Source: Selenomonadaceae bacterium (GTDB taxonomy: Bacteria > Bacillota > Negativicutes > Selenomonadales > Selenomonadaceae). Taken from it: DNA of 55,815 nucleotides. Positions 44,357-53,864 of the stretch are shown here, piece after piece. Location of the stretch: assembly GCA_017476005.1 (NCBI GenBank), contig JAFVEM010000055.1, positions 1 to 55,815 of the forward strand, read 5' to 3'. Below the pieces are notes generated by a model. It worked only from the letters and a program-made list of their open reading frames with translations. It did no database searches and was not told the origin of the DNA. The position numbers and the translations under genes were made by a program. The first letter of the stretch is position 1. Every line of letters starts with the position of its first letter.

Positions 44357-44475
44357 CGGACAAAACAAAAACTTTTGTTCATGTCCGGCAGGAGTATATC
44401 TGAGCAAGGTAGAATATACTGTGTCGCAATACTGGATAACGTTAGACCTTTCCGTAGGAAAGTCTTACGTTATCC
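44357..44475. repeat. Two inverted repeats between the HD-GYP and dgt genes
   Basis: CGGACA (44357-44362) pairs with TGTCCG (44382-44387), with inner AACAAA/TTTGTT. A second, longer hairpin pairs 44434-44453 with 44457-44475: arms begin GGATAACGT and end ACGTTATCC, with one T-T mismatch and one bulged C, around a GTA loop. Neither has a T tract. Their role is unknown. Confidence 0.7.
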
Positions 44476-44507
44476 GTACATACCGCGGACGAACTGTCTC
44501 AAAGAGA

Positions 44508-44533
44508 AATAGTTTTTCCTTCGCGAGTATAAA
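44508..44533 (+). promoter_or_regulatory. Upstream motif of dgt shared with the FtsA-like gene
   Basis: Bases 44508-44528 match 5421-5441 in 20 of 21 positions and end in TTCGCGAGT. An AT-rich TATAAA follows directly. A common promoter or operator is possible. Confidence 0.45.
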
Positions 44534-44557
44534 AACAAAAAACAGGCGGTGAATAGC

Positions 44558-45547
44558 ATGAATGTACGCGAGCAAACTGAAGAAATAGAATACGCTACCC
44601 TGTCGCCCCACAGCGCCAAAAGTCGCGAGGCAAGGAGGCGATACCCCATGGAGGAATGCGAGTTCCGCACTAAATTCCAAAGAGATCGGGATCGTATTTT
44701 GCATTCCAAATGTTTTCGTCGTCTCAAGCACAAGACACAAGTCTATATCGTGGCCGGGGATCACTATCGGACGCGCATGACCCACAGCCTAGAGGTGGCG
44801 CAAATTTCTCGCACCATCGCCCGGGGACTACGCTTAAACGAAGACTTGACGGAGGCCATCGCCTTGGGGCATGACGTGGGACATACTCCCTTCGGACACG
44901 CCGGAGAGGCCGCCATGAATGAACTCGTGGGACATTTCGCTCATAACGAGCAAAGTTTACGCATTGTGGAATGCCTGGAGGGCGGCAAGGGACTGAATCT
45001 CACCTTTGAAACCATGGACGGAATTGTAAATCATACGGGAAAAAATCTGCCCCGGACTCTGGAAGGGCGTATTGTCCGCACGGCGGATCGTATCGCTTAC
45101 CTTTGCCACGACTACGACGACAGCCTCAGAGCCAAATTTTTGACCCCGGAGGATTTACCCCCAAGCGTCAGGGAAAATTTTGGCACCACCAGTTCCCAAA
45201 TGATTACCGGCATGGTATCGGACATGATAAAAAGTTCCGTGGGACGAGGAGACATTTTGCAATCCCCAACCGTGAAAGCAACCATGGACGAGTTTCGCCG
45301 GTTCATGTTCCAACGCATCTATCATTCCCACATCTTGGCCAACGAGCGCAAGCAAGCCGCCTTTGTTCTGCGAGAACTTTATAATTATTTTATCGCTGAT
45401 TTTACCAAATTGCCACCGGAATTTATTGCCAGAGAAAAACACTGGGGAAAAGAGCAAGTGGTGGTTGATTATGTGGCCGGACTCACCGACAGTTTTGCCG
45501 TGGAGCTGTTCAGTCGCATTTTTATGCCGCCCATTGGTCGTTGGTAG
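44558..45547 (+). CDS. dgt: Deoxyguanosinetriphosphate triphosphohydrolase-like protein
   Basis: Dgt-like HD enzymes split dNTPs into nucleoside and triphosphate. The ATG at 44558, six bases after AGGCGGTG, gives 329 residues; a GTG three codons upstream is an alternative. Family motifs: FRTKFQRDRDRILHSKCFRRLKHKTQV, TRMTHSLEVAQISRTIAR, the HD site GHDVGHTPFGHAGE and HNEQSLRIVE, then RTADRIAYLCHDYDD. Gene order dgt-dnaG-rpoD is common in Bacillota and supports the call. Confidence 0.92.
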   Translation: MNVREQTEEIEYATLSPHSAKSREARRRYPMEECEFRTKFQRDRDRILHSKCFRRLKHKTQVYIVAGDHYRTRMTHSLEVAQISRTIARGLRLNEDLTEAIALGHDVGHTPFGHAGEAAMNELVGHFAHNEQSLRIVECLEGGKGLNLTFETMDGIVNHTGKNLPRTLEGRIVRTADRIAYLCHDYDDSLRAKFLTPEDLPPSVRENFGTTSSQMITGMVSDMIKSSVGRGDILQSPTVKATMDEFRRFMFQRIYHSHILANERKQAAFVLRELYNYFIADFTKLPPEFIAREKHWGKEQVVVDYVAGLTDSFAVELFSRIFMPPIGRW

Positions 45548-45655
45548 CAAAGGCCGCAAGCAAAAATTTTTGCCGCAAAAAAAGGGTATTGACAAATTAA
45601 GGCGAATAGAAAAGGTTAAGTGACCGTTGGATGAAGAAGAGAGGGAGGCGGCAAT

Positions 45656-47443
45656 ATGGCGGACAGGGCGGAAATGGATGAATTCGTGGCGCGAGTACGC
45701 GCCGGTTCGGATATTGTCGCCGTGGTCTCCGGCTATGTGCCGCTGAAACGGAAGGGCGACCGCTACTGGGGATGTTGCCCCTTCCATCAGGAAAAGACCC
45801 CTTCTTTTTCGGTTTTGCCGGACAAAGGCTTTTTTTACTGTTTCGGTTGTCACGCCGGGGGCAACGTCTTCAAATTTCTTTCGCTAATAGAGGGCATTAC
45901 TTATTTTGAAGCCATAAAATTACAAGCAGAGAAATTGAATATCCCCTTGCTACAAAGCCGCAAAAGCCCGGAGGAGGTACAACGAGAGCAGAAAATAGAT
46001 GCTTTGCGACGCGTAAACGAAATGGCGCGAGATTTTTTTTACAGTTGTCTCACCAAAACCGGCCATGGCGCTAAAGGTCGCGCCTACCTCAAGGGACGAG
46101 GCATAACGGATGCCACCATAGAACATTTTAAATTGGGTTTTGCCCCGGAGGCTTGGGATAAACTGACCGTCGCCTTTACGCAACGAGGTATCGAGCAGGA
46201 CTTGCTAATAGAAAGTGGGCTGGCTGTTAAGAGCAAAAAAAACGAGCGCCTCTATGATAGATTTCGCAGTCGCGTTATGATTCCCATCGCCGACGAACGC
46301 GGCCATGTGGTGGGGTTCGGGGGGCGAGTGACGGAGGATGCTACCCCAAAATACCTAAATTCTCCCGAAACCATCCTGTTTAACAAACGACGTTTGCTGT
46401 TTGGCTTAGACCGCGCCCACCGCGCCATACAGCGACTGGGCTACGCCGTGGTGGTAGAGGGCTATATGGATGCCATCGCCCTCAGCGAAGCAGGGGTAGA
46501 AAATGTAGTGGCTACTTTAGGCACGGCCTTTACCCTAGAACACGCCAAGCTGATCTTGCGTTACGCCAAAGACATATATTTTTGTTATGACAGCGACGAG
46601 GCCGGGCAACAGGCCACCATCAGAGCCTTGTCCTTAGTAACTACTACCGGGGCTAGGGTGAAAGTTATTACTTTGCCCGAGGGCAAAGACCCGGACGAGT
46701 ATATAAAGAAACACGGACGCGCCTCTTTTGAGCCTTTGATAGCCGGGGCGTTGCCGCTGGTAGAATATCGCTTGCGCTATGTACTGTCCCATAATTCCTA
46801 CGACACCATGGAAGGCAAAAACCTGGCCTTGGAGGGAATGCTCCCGGTGCTAAAAAACCTGTCCCCGGGAGAACTGGGGGAATACAAAAAAAAGCTCTCC
46901 CAAACCTTGATGATGGACGAGGGCGTTATCCAAGATTCGGTACTACGCTACCGTCCGGCTATGGCGCCGGTGGCGACCTCAGCCGTAACGACGCGACAGA
47001 GGGCGCGCAAGGCAGATAGTGCTTTGCAGCAAGCCGGACGCGCCGTAATCAGGACATTATGGCAGGACAAAGCCTTAGCGCCTCATGTGCGAGAAATATT
47101 GCCGCCGGAGGCTATTGTCGATGAAGTACAAAGGGAGATTCTCGCCTTTCTTTTTCGACAATACGAACAGGGAAAGCCCACCACCGATATGACGGCAGCT
47201 ACCGCCTTAACGGATGCGGCGGCGACGGAACTTAGCGAGGCTCTGGCCGAAAGTTACGACGGGCAGGATTCTGCTAGGACTTATGAAGATTCCCTGTATG
47301 CCCTTAAGAGGGCGCATTTAAATCGCCTCTTTATGGAACAAAGTCAAGAAGCCGAGAGATTGGAAAAGGCCGGCGATGCTGTAGGCGCGGTGAAAGCCTT
47401 GCAGGCGGCCAACAGGCTACGACAGGAAATGGATGATCGCTAA
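45656..47443 (+). CDS. dnaG: DNA primase
   Basis: DnaG makes RNA primers at the replication fork. The 595 residues have the CHC2 zinc finger (about 40-70, [13 protein letters not shown] and YCFGCHAGG) and the catalytic TOPRIM core with [10 protein letters not shown] and [11 protein letters not shown] near 262-325. A C-terminal helicase-binding domain follows. All key residues are intact. A GGGAGGCGG site precedes the ATG. A TTGACA lies at 45589 with no matching -10 that I can defend. Its stop shares a base with the start of rpoD. Confidence 0.96.
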   Translation: MADRAEMDEFVARVRAGSDIVAVVSGYVPLKRKGDRYWGCCPFHQEKTPSFSVLPDKGFFYCFGCHAGGNVFKFLSLIEGITYFEAIKLQAEKLNIPLLQSRKSPEEVQREQKIDALRRVNEMARDFFYSCLTKTGHGAKGRAYLKGRGITDATIEHFKLGFAPEAWDKLTVAFTQRGIEQDLLIESGLAVKSKKNERLYDRFRSRVMIPIADERGHVVGFGGRVTEDATPKYLNSPETILFNKRRLLFGLDRAHRAIQRLGYAVVVEGYMDAIALSEAGVENVVATLGTAFTLEHAKLILRYAKDIYFCYDSDEAGQQATIRALSLVTTTGARVKVITLPEGKDPDEYIKKHGRASFEPLIAGALPLVEYRLRYVLSHNSYDTMEGKNLALEGMLPVLKNLSPGELGEYKKKLSQTLMMDEGVIQDSVLRYRPAMAPVATSAVTTRQRARKADSALQQAGRAVIRTLWQDKALAPHVREILPPEAIVDEVQREILAFLFRQYEQGKPTTDMTAATALTDAAATELSEALAESYDGQDSARTYEDSLYALKRAHLNRLFMEQSQEAERLEKAGDAVGAVKALQAANRLRQEMDDR

Positions 47444-48957
47444 TGAAAGCTGGAAATAAAAGCCCGGATAAGTCCCGGGAAAAGGCCGCAACCAAAAAAG
47501 AGAAAAAGAAATCGGCAGAAACTGCGGTGAATACCCCCCAGAAAAAAACGAGTCCCAGCCCAGCCAAAACAGAACCCAAAGCCAAAGAAAAGTCGGCTAC
47601 GACTAATGCAGATAAAAACAAGGAAAAGGTAAAAGCGAAGGCTCCCACGGCAAAGAAGGATGCTAAGCCTGAGAAAAAAGTTCCCGAGCCTAAGAAAGAG
47701 GCTAAGCCTGAGAAAAAAATCCCCGAGCCTAAGAAGGAGACTAAAGCCAAAACAAAGTCCAAATCTGCATATAATCCCCCGAAAAGAAGCCTAGAAAAAT
47801 ACCCGAACAACGTGACCAAATTTCTGCCGGAGGAAAATCGGAGCAGTAACCACAGCTCGGAATGGAAAACGCGCATCGAGGAGCTGGAGAACAAAAAAGG
47901 CGGCACTATTACCTATAGCGAATTATTTGGCGCGGTGCAAGCTCGCGACCTTACTCCGGATGAAATTGACGAGCTGTACGAAGACTTCAGCAAAAAGGGA
48001 ATCGAGATAGTAGATGACTCAGCGGCCGGAAAGCCGGACACCAAAGAGGAAGAAGCCGAGGTGGAGGTGGAGGAGGTCGAGGAGCCTGACAAAGAGGCTG
48101 ACCTAGACTTAAGCGTCCCCGAAGGGGTCAGTATCGACGACCCGGTTCGCATGTACCTCAAGGAAATAGGCCGGGTTCCCTTGCTTACTGCCGACGAGGA
48201 AGTGGCGCTGGCTAAACAGATGGAGGCCGGAGACGAGGAAGCGCAAAGCCGCTTGGCGGAGGCCAATTTACGCCTCGTAGTCAGCATTGCCAAACGTTAT
48301 GTAGGCAGAGGTATGCTCTTTTTAGACCTTATTCAAGAGGGCAACTTGGGGCTAATTAAGGCCGTGGAAAAATTTGACTACAGCAAGGGCTACAAGTTCA
48401 GCACCTACGCTACATGGTGGATTCGTCAGGCCATTACTCGCGCCATCGCCGATCAGGCTCGCACCATTCGCATCCCGGTACACATGGTGGAAACCATTAA
48501 CAAATTGATTCGCGTTTCCCGGCATCTGTTGCAGGATTTGGGGCGAGACCCAACCCCCGATGAAATTGCCGCCGAAATGGACATCAGCGTGGAACGGGTA
48601 CGGGAGATTATGAAAATCGCCCAAGAACCGGTGTCCCTAGAAACCCCTATCGGTGAGGAGGAGGATTCCCATCTGGGAGATTTCATCGAAGATCAAGACG
48701 CGCCGGCGCCCGCCGATGCCGCCTCGTTCCTCCTTTTAAAGGAACAACTGGAGGAGGTACTGGATACCTTGACCCCCAGAGAGGAAAAGGTACTCAGGCT
48801 TCGTTTCGGATTAAACGACGGCCGCGCCCGAACCTTGGAAGAGGTGGGACACGATTTCGGCGTGACGCGCGAGCGTATTCGCCAAATTGAAGCCAAGGCG
48901 CTGCGGAAATTGCGCCACCCCAGCCGTAGCCGTAAATTACGGGATTTCCTAGATTGA
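47443..48957 (+). CDS. rpoD: RNA polymerase primary sigma factor RpoD (SigA) with Lys/Pro-rich extension
   Basis: The main housekeeping sigma factor. The 504 residues include an N-terminal extension (about 1-120) rich in Lys, Ala, Pro and Glu, with a tandem repeat of AKPEKK-PEPKKE. A region 1.1-like segment follows (about 145-185). Regions 1.2 to 4 start near 232: [38 protein letters not shown], the region 2.4 [16 protein letters not shown], and region 4.2 [20 protein letters not shown]. Regions 2 and 4 look fully functional. The basic extension is unusual; many Bacillota SigA proteins have about 370 residues. Confidence 0.96.
   Translation: MKAGNKSPDKSREKAATKKEKKKSAETAVNTPQKKTSPSPAKTEPKAKEKSATTNADKNKEKVKAKAPTAKKDAKPEKKVPEPKKEAKPEKKIPEPKKETKAKTKSKSAYNPPKRSLEKYPNNVTKFLPEENRSSNHSSEWKTRIEELENKKGGTITYSELFGAVQARDLTPDEIDELYEDFSKKGIEIVDDSAAGKPDTKEEEAEVEVEEVEEPDKEADLDLSVPEGVSIDDPVRMYLKEIGRVPLLTADEEVALAKQMEAGDEEAQSRLAEANLRLVVSIAKRYVGRGMLFLDLIQEGNLGLIKAVEKFDYSKGYKFSTYATWWIRQAITRAIADQARTIRIPVHMVETINKLIRVSRHLLQDLGRDPTPDEIAAEMDISVERVREIMKIAQEPVSLETPIGEEEDSHLGDFIEDQDAPAPADAASFLLLKEQLEEVLDTLTPREEKVLRLRFGLNDGRARTLEEVGHDFGVTRERIRQIEAKALRKLRHPSRSRKLRDFLD
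47662..47739 (+). repeat. Tandem 39-bp repeat within rpoD
   Basis: Units 47662-47700 and 47701-47739 are nearly identical and in frame, encoding [13 protein letters not shown] and [13 protein letters not shown]. The repeat sits in the low-complexity extension and could vary in number between strains. Confidence 0.85.
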
Positions 48958-48993
48958 CGATTACGCCTTGAAGACGGGAAGTGATTTTGCGTA

Positions 48994-50430
48994 ATGAAGG
49001 AACTGGATAACGCGCATTTAGTGCGTAATCCCCTGTCAAAGACCATGACCGTCTATTGCGTGTTATTTGCCGCCCTATTTGCCATTACCATGGGGGTAGG
49101 CAGTTTCTTGGTCTATGAGCGTGATATGTTGCACCGCTATCACGCTTATACCGCCGATGTTTTGAATTATGTTGCTCGCACCATTGACGGCGACGATTTG
49201 TTACGCTGTATGCATACGGGAGTGAAGTCGGAAAAATACCGGGCGTTGCAAAAGCTGGCCAACGATGTGAAGGAAACGCATAAATTAGAGTTTCTCTACA
49301 TTATCCAGCCCATTTCCGACCTACCGCCGGACAACATGATGGATGTGCTGGCGGCCTACACGCAAGCCGGCAAAGAAGCTGGTACCGACGGACTGACGGA
49401 TTTGGGGCAGTTCACCGGGGACGCTTACCCGCCGGAAGTGGCGCGGCAATATTTGTCGCGTATGGATCGCGACCCCGAAGTGACTTTTTTCCCCAACGAC
49501 ACGGAATTTGGCAATATCTACACCGCCATCCGCCCTGTTTTTGACAGCCGCGGCGAGCCTATTGCCGTTCTTTGCGCCGACGTACTCATAGACGAGATTA
49601 ACGACGGACGCAAGCGTTTTATCGGCATGAGCCTTTTGGTGGGCGTTGTGGTGGGGACGCTTTTGGTGGCGGTAATGTCTTGGTGGTTAAAAAGAAGAGT
49701 AGCTCATCCCATTGCTAAAATTCGGCACTCGGCCATTTCCTTTGCCGTGCGTTCTCACGGCAATCGCGATTTGGAGGCGCTCACCTTTGACGATCCCCAA
49801 ATTCACACTCGCGACGAACTGGAGGATCTGTCGCTGGCGCTTTCTTCCATGTGCAACGACATGAAAGCATATACCGAGGAACTTATCGCCGCCGACCGAC
49901 AAGTGGGAGAACTGCGCGACAAGGTGGAGCTGATGGACGAGCTGGCCTATCGCGATGCGCTTACCGGCGCCAGAAACAAAGCCTCCTACGAAAAACATTT
50001 GGCCAGATGCGATTGGGATATATTGGCCGGCAAGGCAGATTTTGCCATTGTCATGTGCGATTTGAATTACCTCAAGCGTATCAATGATTCCCTCGGCCAT
50101 GGCGCCGGGGATGCTTACATCAATAATTTGTACGAGATCCTGCAAAAATTCTTCCCCCACTCCATGAGCTTCCGTATCGGCGGTGACGAATTTGCGGTCA
50201 TCGTAAAAGCGCCCCACTCCGACACGGTGGCCGAGCAAGTGGCGGCCATGCGAGAATACATGCGGACGCAACTGGGGAACACGGACTTAGAACCGTGGGA
50301 AAGGGTGTCGGCGGCGGTTGGCTATTGCCGTTATGATAAAGAGCGGCACAAAGAGGCCAAAGATGTTTTCAAGGAAGCGGATGCCGATATGTATCGCGTC
50401 AAAAAGGCCATGCACGCCGGACGAGAATAG
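48994..50430 (+). CDS. Membrane diguanylate cyclase (GGDEF)
   Basis: The 478 residues comprise a first membrane helix (about 18-42), an outside sensing domain with a Cache-like look (about 45-205, ending DSRGEPIAVLCADVLID), a second helix (about 210-232) and a HAMP-like linker. The GGDEF domain (about 315-475) has DALTGARNKASYEKHL, CDLNYLKRINDSLGHGAGD and RIGGDEFAVI. The active-site motif is intact, so it should make cyclic-di-GMP. The inhibitory RxxD site expected just before the motif is absent (FFPHSMSFRIGGDEF). It follows rpoD by 36 bases and ends at a terminator. Confidence 0.9.
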   Translation: MKELDNAHLVRNPLSKTMTVYCVLFAALFAITMGVGSFLVYERDMLHRYHAYTADVLNYVARTIDGDDLLRCMHTGVKSEKYRALQKLANDVKETHKLEFLYIIQPISDLPPDNMMDVLAAYTQAGKEAGTDGLTDLGQFTGDAYPPEVARQYLSRMDRDPEVTFFPNDTEFGNIYTAIRPVFDSRGEPIAVLCADVLIDEINDGRKRFIGMSLLVGVVVGTLLVAVMSWWLKRRVAHPIAKIRHSAISFAVRSHGNRDLEALTFDDPQIHTRDELEDLSLALSSMCNDMKAYTEELIAADRQVGELRDKVELMDELAYRDALTGARNKASYEKHLARCDWDILAGKADFAIVMCDLNYLKRINDSLGHGAGDAYINNLYEILQKFFPHSMSFRIGGDEFAVIVKAPHSDTVAEQVAAMREYMRTQLGNTDLEPWERVSAAVGYCRYDKERHKEAKDVFKEADADMYRVKKAMHAGRE

Positions 50431-50442
50431 AAAAGTTTCACC

Positions 50443-50469
50443 GCCCCCTCTTTGCAGGGGGCTTTTTTT
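50443..50469 (+). terminator. Terminator of the diguanylate cyclase gene
   Basis: GCCCCCT (50443-50449) pairs with AGGGGGC (50456-50462), followed by seven T residues. Confidence 0.9.
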
Positions 50470-50489
50470 GCGTTGCGCGACCTATACCG

Positions 50490-50519
50490 TTGCATTTTGG
50501 CCGTGGGCTGTGCTATACT
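50490..50519 (+). promoter_or_regulatory. Promoter of the dxr-rseP-ispG-proS unit
   Basis: TTGCAT (50490-50495) and TATACT (50514-50519), 18 bases apart, lie about 50 bases before dxr and after the previous gene's terminator. Confidence 0.7.
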
Positions 50520-50567
50520 CGCCACAGAAAAATAAAATCTCCGTAGCGGAAAGGGTAGTGAATAAAA

Positions 50568-51710
50568 GTGAAAAAAATAGCGGTGTTAGGCTCCACCGGC
50601 TCCATCGGCACCCAAACTTTGGAAGTGGTACGCGCTCACCCGGAACTTTTTAAGATAACGGTACTGGCGGCCAATTCTCAAGACGAGCTACTGGAAGCTC
50701 AGATAAAAGAATTTCAGCCGGAACTGGCGGTTCTTTCAGACGAGGTGGCTTATGGGCGGCTGAAATCTCGCTACTTGGGGCAGACGAAACTGGCCGGAGG
50801 ACGTGCGGCCTTTATCGAAGCGGCGGCCTATGACGGCGTCGAAACGGTGGTCACTTCCATGTTGGGCTTTGCCGGTCTCGAGCCTACCATGAAGGCCTTG
50901 GCGGCCAAAAAAGACATTGCCTTGGCCAACAAAGAAACCTTGGTGGTGGCCGGCGAACTGGTCATGGCCGAGGCGAAAAAACAAGGGGTAAAAATCCTTC
51001 CGGTAGATAGCGAACATTGCGCCCTCTTTCAATGTTTGCAGGGAGAAAAACAGGATACCGTGGCGAAGCTTCTCCTCACCTGTTCCGGCGGCCCTTTCCG
51101 GGGCAAGAAACGGGAGGAACTCTTCGGCGCCACCAAGGAAAAAGTTCTCGCTCATCCCACTTGGAACATGGGCGCCAAGATAACCGTGGATTCCGCTAGC
51201 CTTATGAATAAGGGGTTGGAAGTCATAGAAGCCAAATGGCTCTATGATATGCCTTACGAAAACATTCAAGTGGTAATCCACCCTCAAAGCATTATTCACT
51301 CCATGGTAGAGTATTGCGACGGTTCGGTGATGGCGCAACTGGGCGCGCCGGATATGCGACTCCCCATTCAGTACGCGCTCACCTATCCCACGCGGCAAAA
51401 AGGGGACTACCCCAAATTGGATTTTTGGCAAATGAAAGATTTAACTTTCGAGCAACCGGACACGGAAACTTTCAAGGCGCTTCGATTTGCCTACGAGGCC
51501 GGGAAAATCGGTGGGTCTATGCCCTGCGTCATGAACGCCGCCAACGAAGTGGCCGTGGGCGCTTTCCTCCGAGATAAAATCGACTTCCTGAAAATCTACG
51601 ACATCATCGAGGCCACCATGGCCAAACGCCCCGTCATTCACTCCCCCTCGCTGGAGGAACTGTTTGCCGAGGACAAGTGGGCTAGGGAGTTTGCGGCTAC
51701 GTTAATTTAA
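50568..51710 (+). CDS. dxr: 1-Deoxy-D-xylulose-5-phosphate reductoisomerase
   Basis: The second enzyme of the MEP isoprenoid pathway makes 2-C-methyl-D-erythritol 4-phosphate with NADPH. The 380 residues carry the NADPH site VLGSTGSIGTQTLEVV at the start, IALANKETLV, the metal site PVDSEHCALFQCL, WNMGAKITVDSASLMNKGLEVIEAKWL and HPQSIIHSMVEYCDGS. The start is GTG 50568. It is the first gene of dxr-rseP-ispG-proS, a common order in Bacillota. Confidence 0.96.
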   Translation: MKKIAVLGSTGSIGTQTLEVVRAHPELFKITVLAANSQDELLEAQIKEFQPELAVLSDEVAYGRLKSRYLGQTKLAGGRAAFIEAAAYDGVETVVTSMLGFAGLEPTMKALAAKKDIALANKETLVVAGELVMAEAKKQGVKILPVDSEHCALFQCLQGEKQDTVAKLLLTCSGGPFRGKKREELFGATKEKVLAHPTWNMGAKITVDSASLMNKGLEVIEAKWLYDMPYENIQVVIHPQSIIHSMVEYCDGSVMAQLGAPDMRLPIQYALTYPTRQKGDYPKLDFWQMKDLTFEQPDTETFKALRFAYEAGKIGGSMPCVMNAANEVAVGAFLRDKIDFLKIYDIIEATMAKRPVIHSPSLEELFAEDKWAREFAATLI

Positions 51711-51715
51711 GTTTG

Positions 51716-51732
51716 TTGGGGCGTTGCCCCAA
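51716..51732. repeat. Short palindrome TTGGGGC-GTT-GCCCCAA after dxr
   Basis: Seven-base arms around GTT, six bases after the dxr stop. It resembles the palindrome that follows gdhA (26903-26915). Confidence 0.6.
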
Positions 51733-51749
51733 ATAAAAAAGGAGTAAAC

Positions 51750-52787
51750 ATGGTATTAACGATAATAGCGGCGGTATTCGTGTTTGGCCTGTTGGTGTTG
51801 GTGCATGAGCTGGGGCATTTTGTGACGGCGAAGATGGCCGGGATGCGAGTGGATGAATTTGCCATTGGGTTTGGGCCAAAACTTGTCAGTGTGCGGCGAG
51901 GCGAAACCGTTTATTCTATTCGCGCCATTCCTTTGGGAGGATTCAACGATATTGCCGGTATGGATCCGGAGCATAATACTGCCGGGGAGAGGGGCTACTG
52001 CGAGCGGCCTATTTTTTCGCGAATGTATGTGATACTGGCCGGATCGCTGATGAATCTCGTGCTACCCATCTTTATCTTTTTCGGGATTTTCCTGACGGTT
52101 GGGGCGCAAACGCCGTCCTCGGAGCCGGTTTTGGGTAAGGTGATGGAAGATAAGCCGGCTTATGTGGCCGGGTTGCAATCAGGCGATCGCATTGTCAGCA
52201 TCGACGGCAAGGCCATCGCTACTTGGTTGGATTTTGTAAATTCGGTGCAAGACTCCGCCGGGGAAAATTTAACGGTGGTTTACGAACGGGAAGGCGTTCG
52301 CGCCGAAACCCAAGTAACTCCCGAATATGACAAACAGGCGCAACGGGCGTTGATGGGGGTCTTAGCCAATGTGGAAACCCTGCACCCCGGTCTTATAGAC
52401 GCGTTTTTTATGGCTTTGGAGCGGACTTGGCTCATTATTACCATGATGCTTACCGCCTTGGTGAATTTAATCTTGGAGCTGTCCGGTTCGGATTTGGCCG
52501 GCCCCATTGGGGTGGCGCAAATGGCCGGAGAAGTGGCGGAGCGAGGCATCGTCCCTCTTCTGAATTTCACGGCGCTACTGAGTTTAAATTTGGGGATAAT
52601 CAATCTTTTCCCCATTCCGGCGCTCGACGGCGGACATTTTCTCACCCTTATCATCGAAGCGGTGCGAGGAAAACCTTTAAGTCCCAAGGCCATGTATTAC
52701 GCCCAAAGGGTAGGCATCGCGCTCCTCATTTTGCTCATGCTGTTTGCCACGCGCAACGATATAATGCGGCTGTTCTTCGGGGGGTAA
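51750..52787 (+). CDS. rseP: RseP-type site-2 intramembrane metalloprotease
   Basis: RseP-type proteases cut membrane-bound anti-sigma factors and signal peptides. The 345 residues contain the zinc motif HELGHF in the first membrane helix (near 23-28). A PDZ domain (about 125-200) includes PVLGKVMEDKPAYVAGLQSGDRIVSIDG, and the closing NLFPIPALDGGHF segment supplies the third metal ligand. AAGGAG precedes the ATG. It lies between dxr and ispG, as in many Bacillota. Confidence 0.95.
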   Translation: MVLTIIAAVFVFGLLVLVHELGHFVTAKMAGMRVDEFAIGFGPKLVSVRRGETVYSIRAIPLGGFNDIAGMDPEHNTAGERGYCERPIFSRMYVILAGSLMNLVLPIFIFFGIFLTVGAQTPSSEPVLGKVMEDKPAYVAGLQSGDRIVSIDGKAIATWLDFVNSVQDSAGENLTVVYEREGVRAETQVTPEYDKQAQRALMGVLANVETLHPGLIDAFFMALERTWLIITMMLTALVNLILELSGSDLAGPIGVAQMAGEVAERGIVPLLNFTALLSLNLGIINLFPIPALDGGHFLTLIIEAVRGKPLSPKAMYYAQRVGIALLILLMLFATRNDIMRLFFGG

Positions 52788-52793
52788 AGAAAC

Positions 52794-53864
52794 GTGTTTA
52801 AGCGCAGAGAAACTAGGCAAATTCATATTGGGAGTGTTCCCATCGGCGGCGGCGCGCCCATCTCCGTCCAGTCCATGACGAACACCAAAACTCAGGACAC
52901 GGAGGCCACCGTAGCGCAAATAAAAGCCTTGCAAGCGGCCGGGTGCGACATTGTGCGCCTAGCGGTGCCGGACATGGAGGCGGCCAAAAATCTGGGGAGC
53001 ATCATCGCGGCAGTGAAAATTCCCTTGGTGGCCGACATTCATTTTGATTACAAACTGGCGCTCACGGCCATGGAGCAGGGAATTGCCGCCTTGCGCCTCA
53101 ACCCCGGCAACATTGGAAGCGCCGACAAGGTGAAACTGGTGGCGACAGAGGCTAAGGCTAGAAAAATCCCCATTCGCATCGGGGTAAACGCCGGGTCGCT
53201 AGACAAGAAAATTTTGGCCAAATACGGCGGTATTACCGCCGAGGCGCTAGTGGAATCGGCCTTGGAACATGTGAAAATCCTGGAGGATCTCGATTTCCAC
53301 GATATAAAAATCTCCCTCAAGGCGCATGACGTCCCTTTGACCATTGCCGCCTACCGTTTGATGTCGGAGAAGGTGAATTATCCTTTGCACCTAGGCATTA
53401 CGGAAGCGGGTACGGTGAACACCGGCATCATAAAATCGGCGGTGGGTATCGGCGCCCTTTTGGCGGAGGGCATCGGCGACACTTTTCGCATTTCTCTCAC
53501 CGGCGACCCCACGGTGGAGGTACGGGTGGCCAATGAGATATTAAAATCCTTGGGGCTGAAAGAGTGCGGCCCCACCTTGGTGGCTTGTCCCACCTGTGGG
53601 CGTACCTCCATTGACCTTCCGGCCATTGCCGCCAAGGTGGAGGAAAAACTCTCCGGCATACAAGAGCCTATCGAAGTAGCGGTGATGGGGTGCGTGGTAA
53701 ACGGCCCCGGCGAGGCTAGGGGCGCCGATGTGGGCATTGCCGGCGGCAAGGGCGAAGGCTTGGTTTTCCGCAAAGGAGAAATCATTCGCAAAGTCCCCGA
53801 AGAAAATTTAGTGGCGGAACTTTTTCAGGAAATCGACGCCATACTGGAGGAACGAAAGAAATAA
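52794..53864 (+). CDS. ispG: 4-Hydroxy-3-methylbut-2-enyl diphosphate synthase
   Basis: The iron-sulfur enzyme IspG reduces MEcPP to HMBPP in the MEP pathway. The 356 residues match the short bacterial form: [21 protein letters not shown] at the start, [20 protein letters not shown], and the 4Fe-4S cysteines in CPTCGR and [20 protein letters not shown]. The start is GTG 52794, six bases after rseP. The stop and the proS ATG share a base. Dxr and IspG in one operon point to a functional MEP pathway. Confidence 0.96.
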   Translation: MFKRRETRQIHIGSVPIGGGAPISVQSMTNTKTQDTEATVAQIKALQAAGCDIVRLAVPDMEAAKNLGSIIAAVKIPLVADIHFDYKLALTAMEQGIAALRLNPGNIGSADKVKLVATEAKARKIPIRIGVNAGSLDKKILAKYGGITAEALVESALEHVKILEDLDFHDIKISLKAHDVPLTIAAYRLMSEKVNYPLHLGITEAGTVNTGIIKSAVGIGALLAEGIGDTFRISLTGDPTVEVRVANEILKSLGLKECGPTLVACPTCGRTSIDLPAIAAKVEEKLSGIQEPIEVAVMGCVVNGPGEARGADVGIAGGKGEGLVFRKGEIIRKVPEENLVAELFQEIDAILEERKK

